Shown: positions 31,148 through 41,284 of the stretch, one piece after another | How positions within the stretch are numbered: the first letter of the stretch is position 1 | How the letters are laid out: every line of letters starts with the position of its first letter | Assembly: GCA_037042915.1 (NCBI GenBank) | Contig: CM073203.1 | Span: 1,922,001-1,986,000, forward strand | Length of the DNA stretch: 64,000 nucleotides | DNA from: Auricularia sp. M13 | Taxonomy: Eukaryota > Basidiomycota > Agaricomycetes > Auriculariales > Auriculariaceae | Reading direction: 5' to 3' | Notes under the pieces: generated by a model | Databases searched by the model: none | Told to the model about the DNA's origin: nothing | Seen by the model: the letters and a program-made list of their open reading frames with translations, nothing else | Translations under genes and position numbers: made by a program

Positions 31148-33241
31148 CTATACATCAGGAATACGGTCGAGCGCGCTCACAAGCCAATCGTCCCAGTGCT
31201 CGAACTGGTCGACGCGGTCCTGCCGAAAGTGGTACAGCGGTACGTCCGGCGAGACTGCGCGCGGCACAAACGGCGGCGGTGTGAACGGGATTGAGGTTTC
31301 CAGCGAGAAGCCTTCTGTTTCCAGAAAGACAGTGCGTCCTTCAGGCTCAGGCTGCAGGCTGGAGAGAAACGGTCCGATTCCCCTGTCCTGCCAGACGACG
31401 GTCTCGGTGTTTTCAGTCATATATGGTGGGACCACCGAGAGCCGCAGGACGCGCAAGGCTGGCGTGCGCAGCCAGAGTGGGAAAGGCGGGCGATGCGCGG
31501 TGTACCCGTCACGCGATGCAATGAGAATGTGAAGGTAAGTTAGGCGCGGGAACTCCTGAAACAGCCTGCGCCCGTCCATATCGTGCTGCGAGGTGATGGT
31601 CTCAAGAACGAGGGAGCGTAGGTGCTGTGTTATCCCGCGGAGCAGAACCGACGTGTACCCGTGGAAGCGGTAAGTCAGCCTGTAGAAGCCGTCGACGCTC
31701 CGTCCTCCAGAGAGTGCGGAAAGGACCATAAACCGCGCCGGCGGTGTGCATGTCGCCCAGGCAACTGCAGCGTACGCCGACGGAGGCCTAAGGAGGGCAA
31801 TCCGAGGGCAGGAACTGTACGGAAACTTGCGTATCATGGAAAACGACTCGTTCAGGCGTAATATGCGCAGGTTCGGTGCGGAGGCGTCTGGATAGAGTGG
31901 CGACTGGAAAATGACCGTACCCTGACGCAAGTTCAGTTCATAGACCACCAGATTGGGGAGGACGGCGTGAGCCATGCGATTTAGTGGTGTTCTCTCTGTC
32001 GCGGTTATACTCCCCGCCACGGAAAATAACCGCCGTTGGGAAATTCTCGATTTCTGCCGCAATTTTGATACACTCAACCTAAAACTTATATTTGTGCATA
32101 ATGCTTAGGCTTGATACTATTCAATGGTAAACTTGTTTTGAAGATTCCCCCATCCAGTAATTCCGGAGAGCAAGTCGGCCGGTGAACCGGAGGACAAGTT
32201 TGAGCTCATATAAAAGCGAATGTTGCGCCTAAACCTTCGCTGCTTCTGCAATGTAACATCCATACAAAATGCACCTGGGTTTTATATGAGGGGAAAGCTC
32301 GATGCTCCCTGGTTGTGGAGATAGTGTAAATATCGGTTCCTCTCAAAAATGACATCATAGTCGAGTTGTATAGCACCCGTTTCAATATCTCGGAGGAGGA
32401 TTATGTACCCAAGGACATGCCCTACAACCTTTACTATTATACCTTATTTTTGTATGCAGATCCTAGAAAGAAAGGCGTGTCTCAAGTGTGCGGCTGTCTC
32501 CGAACGGCGGTTTTTTTCCGTGGGGGGGAGTACTGAAGAATGTGACGTTCGCAAATGCCGCTAGCGGGACGTGTGGCAAAAATATGTTGAAAAGGAACAG
32601 CTGCTTCAGATGAGGTGCGAGCCCCGAGAACAGGTTCTCCTGCAACACGCTCTTGTCGGTGAAGACGTCGTTGGCAGCATAGAGACTTAATCGGCGTAGT
32701 ATAGGGGCTGGTCGAGAAAGAGTATCGGAGAGGCCAGGCAACGCGACATTGGCATCGGTAAGTGTGATGTCCAGCGCAAGAATATGATGCATATGACGGC
32801 CTACACACGAGAGGATGGTTGCCAGTTGGTAGTCATCCACAACTCGTAGGGAAAAGCCCAGCCGCACTGGCAAAGCACACGCCCGTTCGAGTGCCAATAG
32901 AAGTCTCTGAGAAGCCTCGCCGAAGTCATCCATGTCTGTCCAGAGTCGTGCAAAGCTCAGGGCCGCGATGCGCCAATTGCAGCAGACTTGGGATACTGAA
33001 AAACGACCGTGGATATCCAGATGGCAAAAAATCTGCGCGAGCAGCTCGGGTGGCAGTTCGACACCCTTATTCGAGGCATCCTGGAGCTGGACGATCCTGA
33101 GGAGGCATGCCGTTTGTCAATAATGATAGTGTTGATATGCAAAATCGCGCACTGTGACTCCGTATCGCCGTGAAGTAATACAATAGCCCTGATAGAGGCT
33201 CGCGCAGAGTCTTGAGCCGCACCTAGCTGGCCGTCGGCCAT
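31148..33241 (-). pseudogene. F-box gene split by a MITE
   Basis: Exon 1 (33241-33153) codes an N-terminal helix. A 56-nt intron (33152-33097) leads to exon 2 from 33096 with the F-box VELPPELLAQIFCHLDIHGRFS...VCCNWRIAALSFARLWTDM. The frame runs to NVTFFS at about 32533 and is broken by a 521-bp insertion. It resumes at 32007 with ITATERTPLNRMA and continues to the stop at 31148, ending HWDDWLVSALDRIPDV. The two halves are in the same frame once the insertion and one TA copy are removed, and no other lesion was seen. The disruption therefore looks recent. As it stands the product would stop within the element, unless the element is spliced out of the transcript. Confidence 0.85.
32010..32530. 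mobile_element. Stowaway-like MITE, copy 1 (inside F-box gene)
   Basis: The 521-bp element has imperfect 30-bp terminal inverted repeats (CTCCCC[G/C]CCACGGAAAA...CCGCCGTT) and TA on each side (32008-32009 and 32531-32532). No base difference from the copy at 40531-41051 was noticed over its whole length. The CTCC start and TA target resemble Stowaway-type Tc1/mariner MITEs. The ends differ from those of the pogo element in this window, so a different transposase must move it. Confidence 0.92.
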
Positions 33242-33552
33242 GGAGGCAGGATCTGCGCGTTATTGACATCAGTTTGGTCAGTGCTGTCCGCAGCGACCGG
33301 CCCTTTATTTTAAGCTCAGCTTGCAGCACCTGTCTCTTCCATTTCACGATCACGGACCCGTCATTTTCAAGCATTAAGCTCTGCATCTCTAGTGTGTCAA
33401 TCCCTATGCTGAAGCGTCGAACACTGTACCGACGCTTCAAGGTCCAAGCACCATGGGCCTTTGTCCACGCGGCGTGGTTCATCTAACCACCGTCCTCTGC
33501 GGTCTATAAAGCCGCGCTCCCGCTCTCTTCCACGCCCGCTCCCGCTCCCAGA
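33242..33552. other. Divergent intergenic region between two F-box genes
   Basis: A 311-bp spacer separates the start codons of the minus-strand gene (33241) and the plus-strand gene (33553). A TATA-like box serves the plus gene. No other motif is clear. Confidence 0.6.
33505..33510 (+). promoter_or_regulatory. TATA-like box
   Basis: TATAAA lies 43 bp before the ATG of the F-box gene at 33553, followed by a pyrimidine-rich stretch (CTCCCGCTCTCTTCC) suited to transcription initiation. Confidence 0.5.
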
Positions 33553-35118
33553 ATGCTTTCCCGCCTCCTCGACATTGGCATGAGATACAGCGGCGCTCAA
33601 CCACGCGATACCAACCATATCAACCGGCTGCCCGCGGAGCTCTTAGGTCTGGTCTTCATCCACCTCCCGCTCTCCGACCGCATTCGAGCCAGTCTAGTCT
33701 CCAAATCCTGGCGCGAAATTGCGCTGAACCATGCGGAGCTCTGGTGCGACCTCGACAACGTCCAGACGCGTGCGCTTCCGCATCTTCTCGACCGGACGAA
33801 AAAGGCGGCCGTCCGACTCGCGATACACGTACTCCCGGATCCGACACTTCCCTTCCCCAGCAAGCACATTGGCCCGCACATCGGACACATCGCCTCTCTG
33901 GACCTGCGCTTCCCCTACCACACGAAACCCTGGCTCGCGCGCACGCTCGCGTATCTGCTCGCCCAGCCAGCGCACATCCTAGAGACGCTCGTCATCGTGT
34001 TGGAGGGGTTCCACAAGATCTTCATCCCCTTCCCCCTTTTCAACGGCATCGCACCTCGACTACACACGCTGCATCTCGAAGGTGTGGATCTCGGCGCACC
34101 AAGCGCCGCAACAGCCAACGTCACGTCCTTCCGCGGCCCGGGCATCCTGCGCAGGACGCGCGGGCGCACGATGTACGCGGCGTATACGACCACCTGGGCG
34201 AGCATGTTCCCCGCGCTGCGCGAGCTGCACCTCTCGGCCCTCACCGAGACGCAGCTCCTCTGCACGCCCGAGTACAACTTCCCCGCGCACCTCACAACGC
34301 TCGTCCTCGAATTTACCGTGGAGGCGCAGCCCCGTGTGTTCGAGGAGCCCTTCAAACTGCTCGAGCTCGCCAACTTCGCGCAGCTGCGCGAGCTGACGCT
34401 GGTCAACGCGCACCCGCTGCTCGTCGCGCGCGTCCTGCGGCACGTCGAGTCCGCGGTCTCGCTCTCTCTCCTCGGCGCGGGCGGCGCGGACGACGGCGCG
34501 CACGTGCGCCTGACGACGCCCGCCGGCGCCGCGCTCAACTTCCTCGCCGTCCGCCCGCGCCAGAGCCTGGACGAGGCGCTCGTCCAGCGCGCCAACATCT
34601 TCGCCGCGGTGCAGGAGCTGCACATCGACGACGGCACCCTGTACGCCTTCCGCCCGTCGACGCTGCAGCACATCAGCCTCAGCGCGCGCGACATCGGCAC
34701 GCTCGCCGTCCTCCTCCGCGGCGGCGACCGCACGCGCCCGCGCCCGCGCCACGACAACAGCGCCGCGGGGATCCTCGACCGCTACCACTGGGGCCCGTAC
34801 GCGCTCTCGCTGCGCAACCTGCGCGAGCTGCGGCTCGAGGCCAGGGAGGCGAAGGTGCTCACGGACGACGTCGCGCACTTCATCGACCGCGCGCTCAGGC
34901 TGCGCTCGACGGCGCTCGTGCCCCGCCTCGCCATCCTCGGCGTCGAGGTCGTCGACGTGCGCGAGCAGTGCGGCATCTCGGCCGACCATCTCAGCGTGCT
35001 CCTTAAGGAGTGGTTCGTCGAGACTGTTTACCGGCCGCAGCCTCGCACGCGGGCGAAGGCGCATACGCAGCGCGCGGACGAGTTCCTTTCGGTCCGGTAT
35101 GATTATACCATTGCTTGA
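33553..35118 (+). CDS. F-box protein, GC-rich
   Basis: A single exon codes 521 residues from the ATG at 33553. The F-box is near residue 24: INRLPAELLGLVFIHLPLSDRIRASLVSKSWREIALNHAELWCDL. Leucine-rich-like segments follow (for example FPALRELHLSALTE, FAQLRELTLVNAHPLL, LRNLRELRLEARE). It lacks the WDxWL tail of the other F-box genes here, so it belongs to another subfamily. Third codon positions are almost all G or C, unlike its neighbours, and this opens long false frames on the other strand. It is a likely SCF adaptor with unknown substrate. Confidence 0.85.
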   Translation: MLSRLLDIGMRYSGAQPRDTNHINRLPAELLGLVFIHLPLSDRIRASLVSKSWREIALNHAELWCDLDNVQTRALPHLLDRTKKAAVRLAIHVLPDPTLPFPSKHIGPHIGHIASLDLRFPYHTKPWLARTLAYLLAQPAHILETLVIVLEGFHKIFIPFPLFNGIAPRLHTLHLEGVDLGAPSAATANVTSFRGPGILRRTRGRTMYAAYTTTWASMFPALRELHLSALTETQLLCTPEYNFPAHLTTLVLEFTVEAQPRVFEEPFKLLELANFAQLRELTLVNAHPLLVARVLRHVESAVSLSLLGAGGADDGAHVRLTTPAGAALNFLAVRPRQSLDEALVQRANIFAAVQELHIDDGTLYAFRPSTLQHISLSARDIGTLAVLLRGGDRTRPRPRHDNSAAGILDRYHWGPYALSLRNLRELRLEAREAKVLTDDVAHFIDRALRLRSTALVPRLAILGVEVVDVREQCGISADHLSVLLKEWFVETVYRPQPRTRAKAHTQRADEFLSVRYDYTIA

Positions 35119-36763
35119 GGCAGATGCTGCGTCGGCTCGACTGGTTTGTAAGTCTACGTGACTGACCAAGGTAGCGAGACAAATACTAAAGGTCACTTTG
35201 CTCGCGCTCGAGCTGGGTCGTGTTGTTGCAGTCTACATAACTTGTCAGTGGACATCATGAAACCGGGAAAAACCTTGTACTGGCTGGTCGTGGCATACCC
35301 GTAATTTGAGGGCTGATCTTGCTAGTTAAGGCAGAAGCAGGAGGGCATCAGCCTGACGGGCTGCTGAATCGTCACTGAGGGCAAAGGAGCAGGTGGGTCA
35401 AGCCTGAATTCGCCTGATATAGCCTGATCAGTTCGCGTCAGGCCGATATCAGGATTGTCCGGCACAGACTCCTTCGTGCCAGGTCGCGTCAGATGGGGAG
35501 CAGGCTGACCGCGCTCTGAGCACTCCGAGTCGGTCTCCCGTCGTGCGGAAGCCGCGCACCCCTTCTAAGGGAGTTCTTCGATATCTCCGCTGCTGGTGTG
35601 AGCATCTGGCATGCTGTCTCTGAGACGATGACTGGGATGACTCTGTGTCAGCCGGAAGATGGAAATTCGTGCCTGCTCAATGTTGCTGAAGGCATTTAGT
35701 GGACGTGGGCGGCGATTGTGGGACTTGGACGATCTCCGTGCCATTGCCAAGTGCCAAGCAGGACAATGCTGCGCAGCATCACGGCGGCTGCGCAACGGAT
35801 CCAAGTAAAATCTTCATTTCGAAGTCCGGTGCCCATTCTCTTCCTCTTTCTCTTCCCCCCGCCTCGTCGACCCCCTCGTCGACCTCGCGCCCTCCAGAGG
35901 CGGGCATCGACCTCGCTACCTCAAGAGTGCCCGACTCAAGACCGCTCGCATCGAGACCGCTCGCATCAAGACCGCTCGCCTCAAAAGCGCCTGCCCCAAG
36001 AGCGCCCGCCCTGCCTCAAGCATCATGCAAGACGCAGTCTATGGGGGATATGTTTTGTGGCCTGCTCACTGTCGAGTTCCGTCTTGCTGGCTCGCTGCTC
36101 CCAGGCTATCTGCTTTGCTCGAGGATGCTGGCTGGCTCTTGATCGTCTCTTGCTCGCGGTCGTACTATCGTGCTCTCTGCTTCGTTGCCGTGCTCGGAGT
36201 CTTGATCAACCGCTCGCGCTCCCATTCCATTGACGTACTAACTTATTTTTCAGATGTTTCCCCCCCTTCGCGTGCCATCGCGTTATATCCTTCACATTCG
36301 CGTCATCCTCCTTTGTCCATCGCTCCTCTGGCGTCCACGTGTCCATCCCACCAACCACATATCGTTCTCTTGCGTCTCTTTTCCCTGTATATACGCCGGT
36401 CCGCAATATACATGGTTTTTGCTTTACTTTCTGTCGAGCCCAAAAGGAATAATAAGTGAATTCCGAGCCCATTGTAGCCGTGAGCCAGAAGCGGTCCTAG
36501 ACCCCGGAAACCGCTTCTGCTGGCCAGATTCCAGCCAGTCAGTTGACTCCCAGATAATGTGGCAGTATGGCTGAGACGTAGATGACGCTCGCAGAAAATC
36601 GAAAGGCATTCTGACGGCATTCTGACCAGAGCGTTGTCGGTCTGAACCGGATTTGATCATGTACTTAGGCTCTGGTGATGACGGAGCAGACTGATCCCTG
36701 CTGCCGGATAATGATATGCCATATGGGGTCTTATCGGCCAGATGCAATCTGATACAGCCGGAT
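35119..36763. other. Gene-free spacer left of the MULE
   Basis: No gene is supported. The 35380-35520 part has GCCTGA/TCAGGC-type short repeats in both orientations. A 15-bp tandem repeat lies at 35919-36020. Open frames over 100 residues here are low-complexity or lack motifs. Confidence 0.55.
35919..36020 (+). repeat. 15-bp tandem repeat
   Basis: About six to seven degenerate copies of a 15-bp unit (CAAGACCGCTCGCAT and variants) run head to tail. Because the unit is a multiple of three the frame stays open and reads as RPLAS repeats, but no start or flanking domain supports a gene. Confidence 0.7.
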
Positions 36764-36772
36764 CCCGTGGTC

Positions 36773-39700
36773 GGAATCAGAGCCTAGCTAACGACATTGC
36801 CTAATCGAGTTTGCACCGGTGATCAGCAATCAGTAGTGATCCGGCATAACTGAGTACCTGTCCCTGGTGACTGTGCCCCTCCTTGGAGTGCATGCTCGAC
36901 ACCAAGTGGCTTGCAATGAGAAGGAAATATAATTGGGAAATTTTGAAATGGAACAAGATGAATTCAAGTCACTAATTGATATTAGTTGAGGCAAGGATGT
37001 ATGGAAGACAGATACTGCAATTAGAAGATGGAGTGAGAGTCGTGCCGCCGTTGCTTGCGCTCCGGCGACACTGGGAGAATAGCACGGCGAAGGCGGCGGT
37101 GGGAGGCGGCGCGAGGGGCGGGAGGAGCGGGAGTAGCGGTGGGGGCTGAAACAGCGTTTGTACCGCTGTCTGACGTGCGGTACGCGGCCGCGGTGTTCGC
37201 GGTGTCCGGGAGCGAGCTGGCCGCGGCGGCACCGCTGTATGAGCTGCCTGCAGCGTCGTTGCTGTCAGCGTGCTCGACCCAGCGCTTGAGATGGTCCGCC
37301 AGCGTCCGGCACGCGTACAGAATGCGGCGGATGGCGGGCACTTCGTCCGGCGGAAGCTGGCTGACGTTGACGTTGGCCAGGAACTCGTTCATGTCGCCGA
37401 TGCGCGGCTCCCACTGCTGTAATTGACGCGAGACACGCGCGCTGACTTGCTCATGTAGAGCAGCCAGCGATGAGTTGTCGGGCGCGGCGGGCGCGAGTTC
37501 GTCCAGCTGTAAAATCTTGTTAGCTCGCAGTTACGGCCAGAAAAGCGCGCTGCTCACTATATCATCATCATCGGCGTCCGTCGCGACGCTACGAGCATCG
37601 TCATCGTCCTCGATCTCGGTGTCCGGCAAGTTTTGTGACGCGTCGACCGTTTCAAAGAGTCGATCATCGTCAAATGGCGAGGGCTGCGAGGGGATAGGAC
37701 TAGGTGGGTCCTGCGCGCGCAGCTCTGTTGCCTTTTGCGCCTCTTTGCGTAGCGCAAGCGCACGAGCAGCTTGCTCCGATGACGGTAGAGTGGTCGGCGG
37801 GATGTCGACCGGCGCGACACCATGACCGCCGGTGCGCCATCGGTCGAGAGCAATTAACAGCGCTCTTAGGTGCTTGCACGCTCCGCCCCGCTCGCGAAAG
37901 TCGGGGCAGGTGCAGTCGGCGCTCGCGTCGAAGTCGATGCAGACGTCATACGACGTTGGGTCGGCCTGTGTTGCCTCGGACGAATAACAGAGCGCGGTGA
38001 TGCCGCTGTTCGTGCGGCGGACGTTTGTAAGGCGCTGCTGAGCAAGGAGGGTCAAGGCGCAGGCGTCGCGCGCTGGATCGCTGACATAGAATGCGACCGG
38101 CGCGGGCTTCAGCTTCGCCTTCACGTCGCGCTCCGTGAGCAGTTCTTGTCCGCCAGGAAGCGCTCGGATGCGCTGGTCGAGGGCATTGCGCTGAAGGCGA
38201 ACGAGGCGGCGACGCTGGAAGATGCCCGGGACGATGTCGGTAACGAGGAGCTGAAGGAGAACGTCCAAGCGGAGTCGCTTGTGGCCGTGCTGGAACTGCT
38301 TCAAATGCTTGCGCTTTAGGATCCCGTTGAACGACTCTAGGTGGTTCGTCGTCGGAATAACGTCAAGAACGTTGCACTTGAGCACGCGCGCCGCGTTCTG
38401 GCGACCGAACAGGGACCACGACCGCCATAAATGATCTTGCAACCAGAATGATTCAAGATAGTCTAAATACGACGTAGCCTTTGCAGCCGCAGACGAATCG
38501 ACACGAGAGACCGAGGCTACATGTTCTCGTTCAGCATCCATCAGCATACCGGTCTGGAAGTGCGAGGATGTGTCGAGGAGCGCAACCTCGAGCGCACACA
38601 TGCGCTTCTTCAGTTCCATCATGCGTGGTGACTTCCCCTTGAGCATCCTGTTCCGGTAGTTGCGCCACGCCTGCCGCAGGTGGAACTTGCAGATAATCAG
38701 GATGATGCCCTGCCACGTTGCAAGCAGCGCTGCACGCTCGCGCAGATCGGTGTCGGTGATGGCACACAGCGGCGTGAAGGCCTGTCCGCCGCGTTCCGCC
38801 TCGAGGCTGCTCTTCCAACGGCCGAGCAGCTTCGTGAGTACCGTCGTGTCGTAGCCTGCCGAAGTTTGCTGGTTGCCTGTCGGCGCAGAAAAGAAGAAGA
38901 ATGCAACGGGGACGCCCTTGCACTCCTCGTCGACGCCCATTGCGATGAATAGAAGAAGCTTGCTGTCGCAGACGCCGAAGGTACCGTCTAGGATCATCTG
39001 CTGCATATGGCAATACTTCCACGCCGTGTCGCGCATCTCGGCGGTCGCCACGCATGCTTCGAACCTCTCGCCGCGCTGTGAGCGCGCCTGGTAATGGAAA
39101 AACGCGTCGGCGAAGGTCTTGTTGTACTTCGGGGATGCCACATCGAGCCACTCATCGACGTTCCATTCCGCCTTCGAACGGACATCGATGCCGCGCTGCA
39201 GGGCTTCCTTGCGATAGATTGTACGCATGTCCGACTGTAGAATGACCCAGCGATGGGGAGATTCGCCGAGATCTTCCACGGGCGGCTGATCCGGATAGGC
39301 ACGAGCGTGTAGCATGCGCTCGTTCTTCGCCATAATGTCAACGATCGAGGCGCCATTCATACGCTGCTTGACAGCTTCGTCGATAACGGATGGATGCAGC
39401 GCAATGGACGGGATCCGCGTAAAGAGAGCGGTTCGACAACTATCATTATGACTCGTATGCCCACGAATTTGCAAGACTCGGCCAGGAGACTCGGGCGTGT
39501 AAACGACCTCGACGTGCGCCAGACAGCCGGTGTAGGGCACTGGGCTATGCCGCCGCGTGGTCTTCGCCGCCTCGTGATCGTATCCACAAGCACTGTTCGG
39601 TGCTTTTAGAAGACGTCGATAACATCGGACGACATGAACGCACCATTGGTAAAGCACGCGTCTATTAGAGCGTTTCTGCTTCTCCGTGGACTGCGACTGC

Positions 39701-40282
39701 CAAACGATGTTCCATTTGTTGTCCAACGCACCACGAGACGTCGTGTCGAGCCGCAACTCGGATAAAAGTGCAGTGGCTCGTTTTTGCGAGTTGTCGTCGT
39801 CAGTGGCATATTCCAGCTCCGTGATGCCCGACCCATCCTCATACAAGCTTTTGATGTGGGCAGCCTGCGCCGCGGACAGGCTGAGTTGGCTGATGTGCAC
39901 GTCAGCCAAAGTTGGTCTTGTCAGTGGCGGCGCTGGCGGGGTATCGCTGGCATTGTGCGGCGAATTTTTTCGGGCGCGTTTGGACGGGCCATGGCGACCA
40001 TGCGCGGCTTGCTCGTTGGTCAGGATGACAAAGGCATGTCGTTTTGGCGGGCGGCCGGACATCGGGCTGAGCGACAGTGACTGCGGCGAAGTTCGGTGTC
40101 GACGAAAAGACTCCTGGACCACGTGACTCTGGCGAATATCGTACGGTACATTGTGGCAATTATTTTTTATTATTTTCTCCAGGCCGAAAGGCTTCCGAAG
40201 GGTTTCAGGGAGAACACGGTGATCACCGGTGCAAGTGCGTGCAAACTCGATTAGGCAATGTCGTTAGTTAGGCTCTGATGTC
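36773..40282 (-). mobile_element. Complete MULE (Mutator-like) transposon
   Basis: A perfect 9-bp direct repeat, CCCGTGGTC, flanks the element (36764-36772 and 40283-40291), the length typical of Mutator. The 44-bp terminal inverted repeats (36773-36816 and 40239-40282) differ at only a few positions, mostly in the first three bases and at one internal base. The 3.5-kb element contains one two-exon transposase gene with intact motifs and is probably autonomous. Confidence 0.92.
37021..40062 (-). CDS. MULE transposase with SWIM zinc finger
   Basis: Two exons (40062-37558 and 37506-37021) give 996 residues. The start is the first ATG in frame (MSGRPPKRHAF). A basic N-terminus and a Cys/His-containing DNA-binding region (about 160-215) precede the MULE catalytic core: D359 (QMILDGTFGVCD), D437 (CAITDTDLRERA), the CKFHLRQAWR motif near 460 and E576 (TTNHLESFNGIL). 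A SWIM zinc finger CxC-CxH (C717, C719, C729, H731) follows, as usual in this family. The C-terminus is acidic, then a helical segment and a Ser/Ala-rich tail. The 51-nt intron is inferred from GT-AG signals near the end of the first frame. Confidence 0.9.
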
Positions 40283-40530
40283 CCCGTGGTCTCATATATT
40301 TCCCGATTGCATGATGGATTCGTGTGGCTCCAAGCTGTACTCAGACCTGAAGATCCGGAATAAAGAGAGAGTATATACTGTAACTACTTACCACTATCAG
40401 GATAATCAAAGGTGTGCAATGACTCGGACGAGAGAGTGGAACAAATACTATAGCGACTTCTCAGCTGGTACGAGCTAGCACTGGTCCACGTATTCTACGT
40501 TGTGTCTATCCAGTTGTCCATCCCAATCTA

Positions 40531-41051
40531 CTCCCCGCCACGGAAAATAACCGCCGTTGGGAAATTCTCGATTTCTGCCGCAATTTTGATACACTCAACC
40601 TAAAACTTATATTTGTGCATAATGCTTAGGCTTGATACTATTCAATGGTAAACTTGTTTTGAAGATTCCCCCATCCAGTAATTCCGGAGAGCAAGTCGGC
40701 CGGTGAACCGGAGGACAAGTTTGAGCTCATATAAAAGCGAATGTTGCGCCTAAACCTTCGCTGCTTCTGCAATGTAACATCCATACAAAATGCACCTGGG
40801 TTTTATATGAGGGGAAAGCTCGATGCTCCCTGGTTGTGGAGATAGTGTAAATATCGGTTCCTCTCAAAAATGACATCATAGTCGAGTTGTATAGCACCCG
40901 TTTCAATATCTCGGAGGAGGATTATGTACCCAAGGACATGCCCTACAACCTTTACTATTATACCTTATTTTTGTATGCAGATCCTAGAAAGAAAGGCGTG
41001 TCTCAAGTGTGCGGCTGTCTCCGAACGGCGGTTTTTTTCCGTGGGGGGGAG
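40531..41051. mobile_element. Stowaway-like MITE, copy 2
   Basis: This is the second copy of the 521-bp element, in the same orientation as the one in the F-box gene and of identical length, flanked by TA (40529-40530 and 41052-41053). It lies between the MULE and the 3' end of the third P450. A 50-codon frame inside (from about 40887) has an unusual non-repetitive composition but no recognisable domain. Confidence 0.92.
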
Positions 41052-41284
41052 TATCGCGCAAGCCGCTGAACATCGTGCGAGTGAGCGAAGCCGGGCGCGG
41101 ATTATCGGGACGCGTACAGCTGCCCATTTGACGAGTCATTGCGATAGTCTAAGCAGATGAAATTTTACTTCATTGCGTTACGGTGAGAGAGACTAGAGCG
41201 AACAGCACCTCCTCTGCCGAGAGTACTCTCCTTCCCATCCAGCCAGCCATCCATCGACCGGCATGCGGTTTACCAAATGCCCAT

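Noticed and set aside
33744-35196. Long frames overlapping the F-box gene (420 residues in another plus frame, 378 residues on the minus strand)
   Set aside because: They are Arg/Ala-rich by-products of extreme GC at third positions of the real F-box gene and contain no motif.
35919-36020. CRISPR-like array or repeat protein gene
   Set aside because: The units are contiguous 15-mers without spacers, the genome is eukaryotic, and no gene boundaries support a repeat protein.
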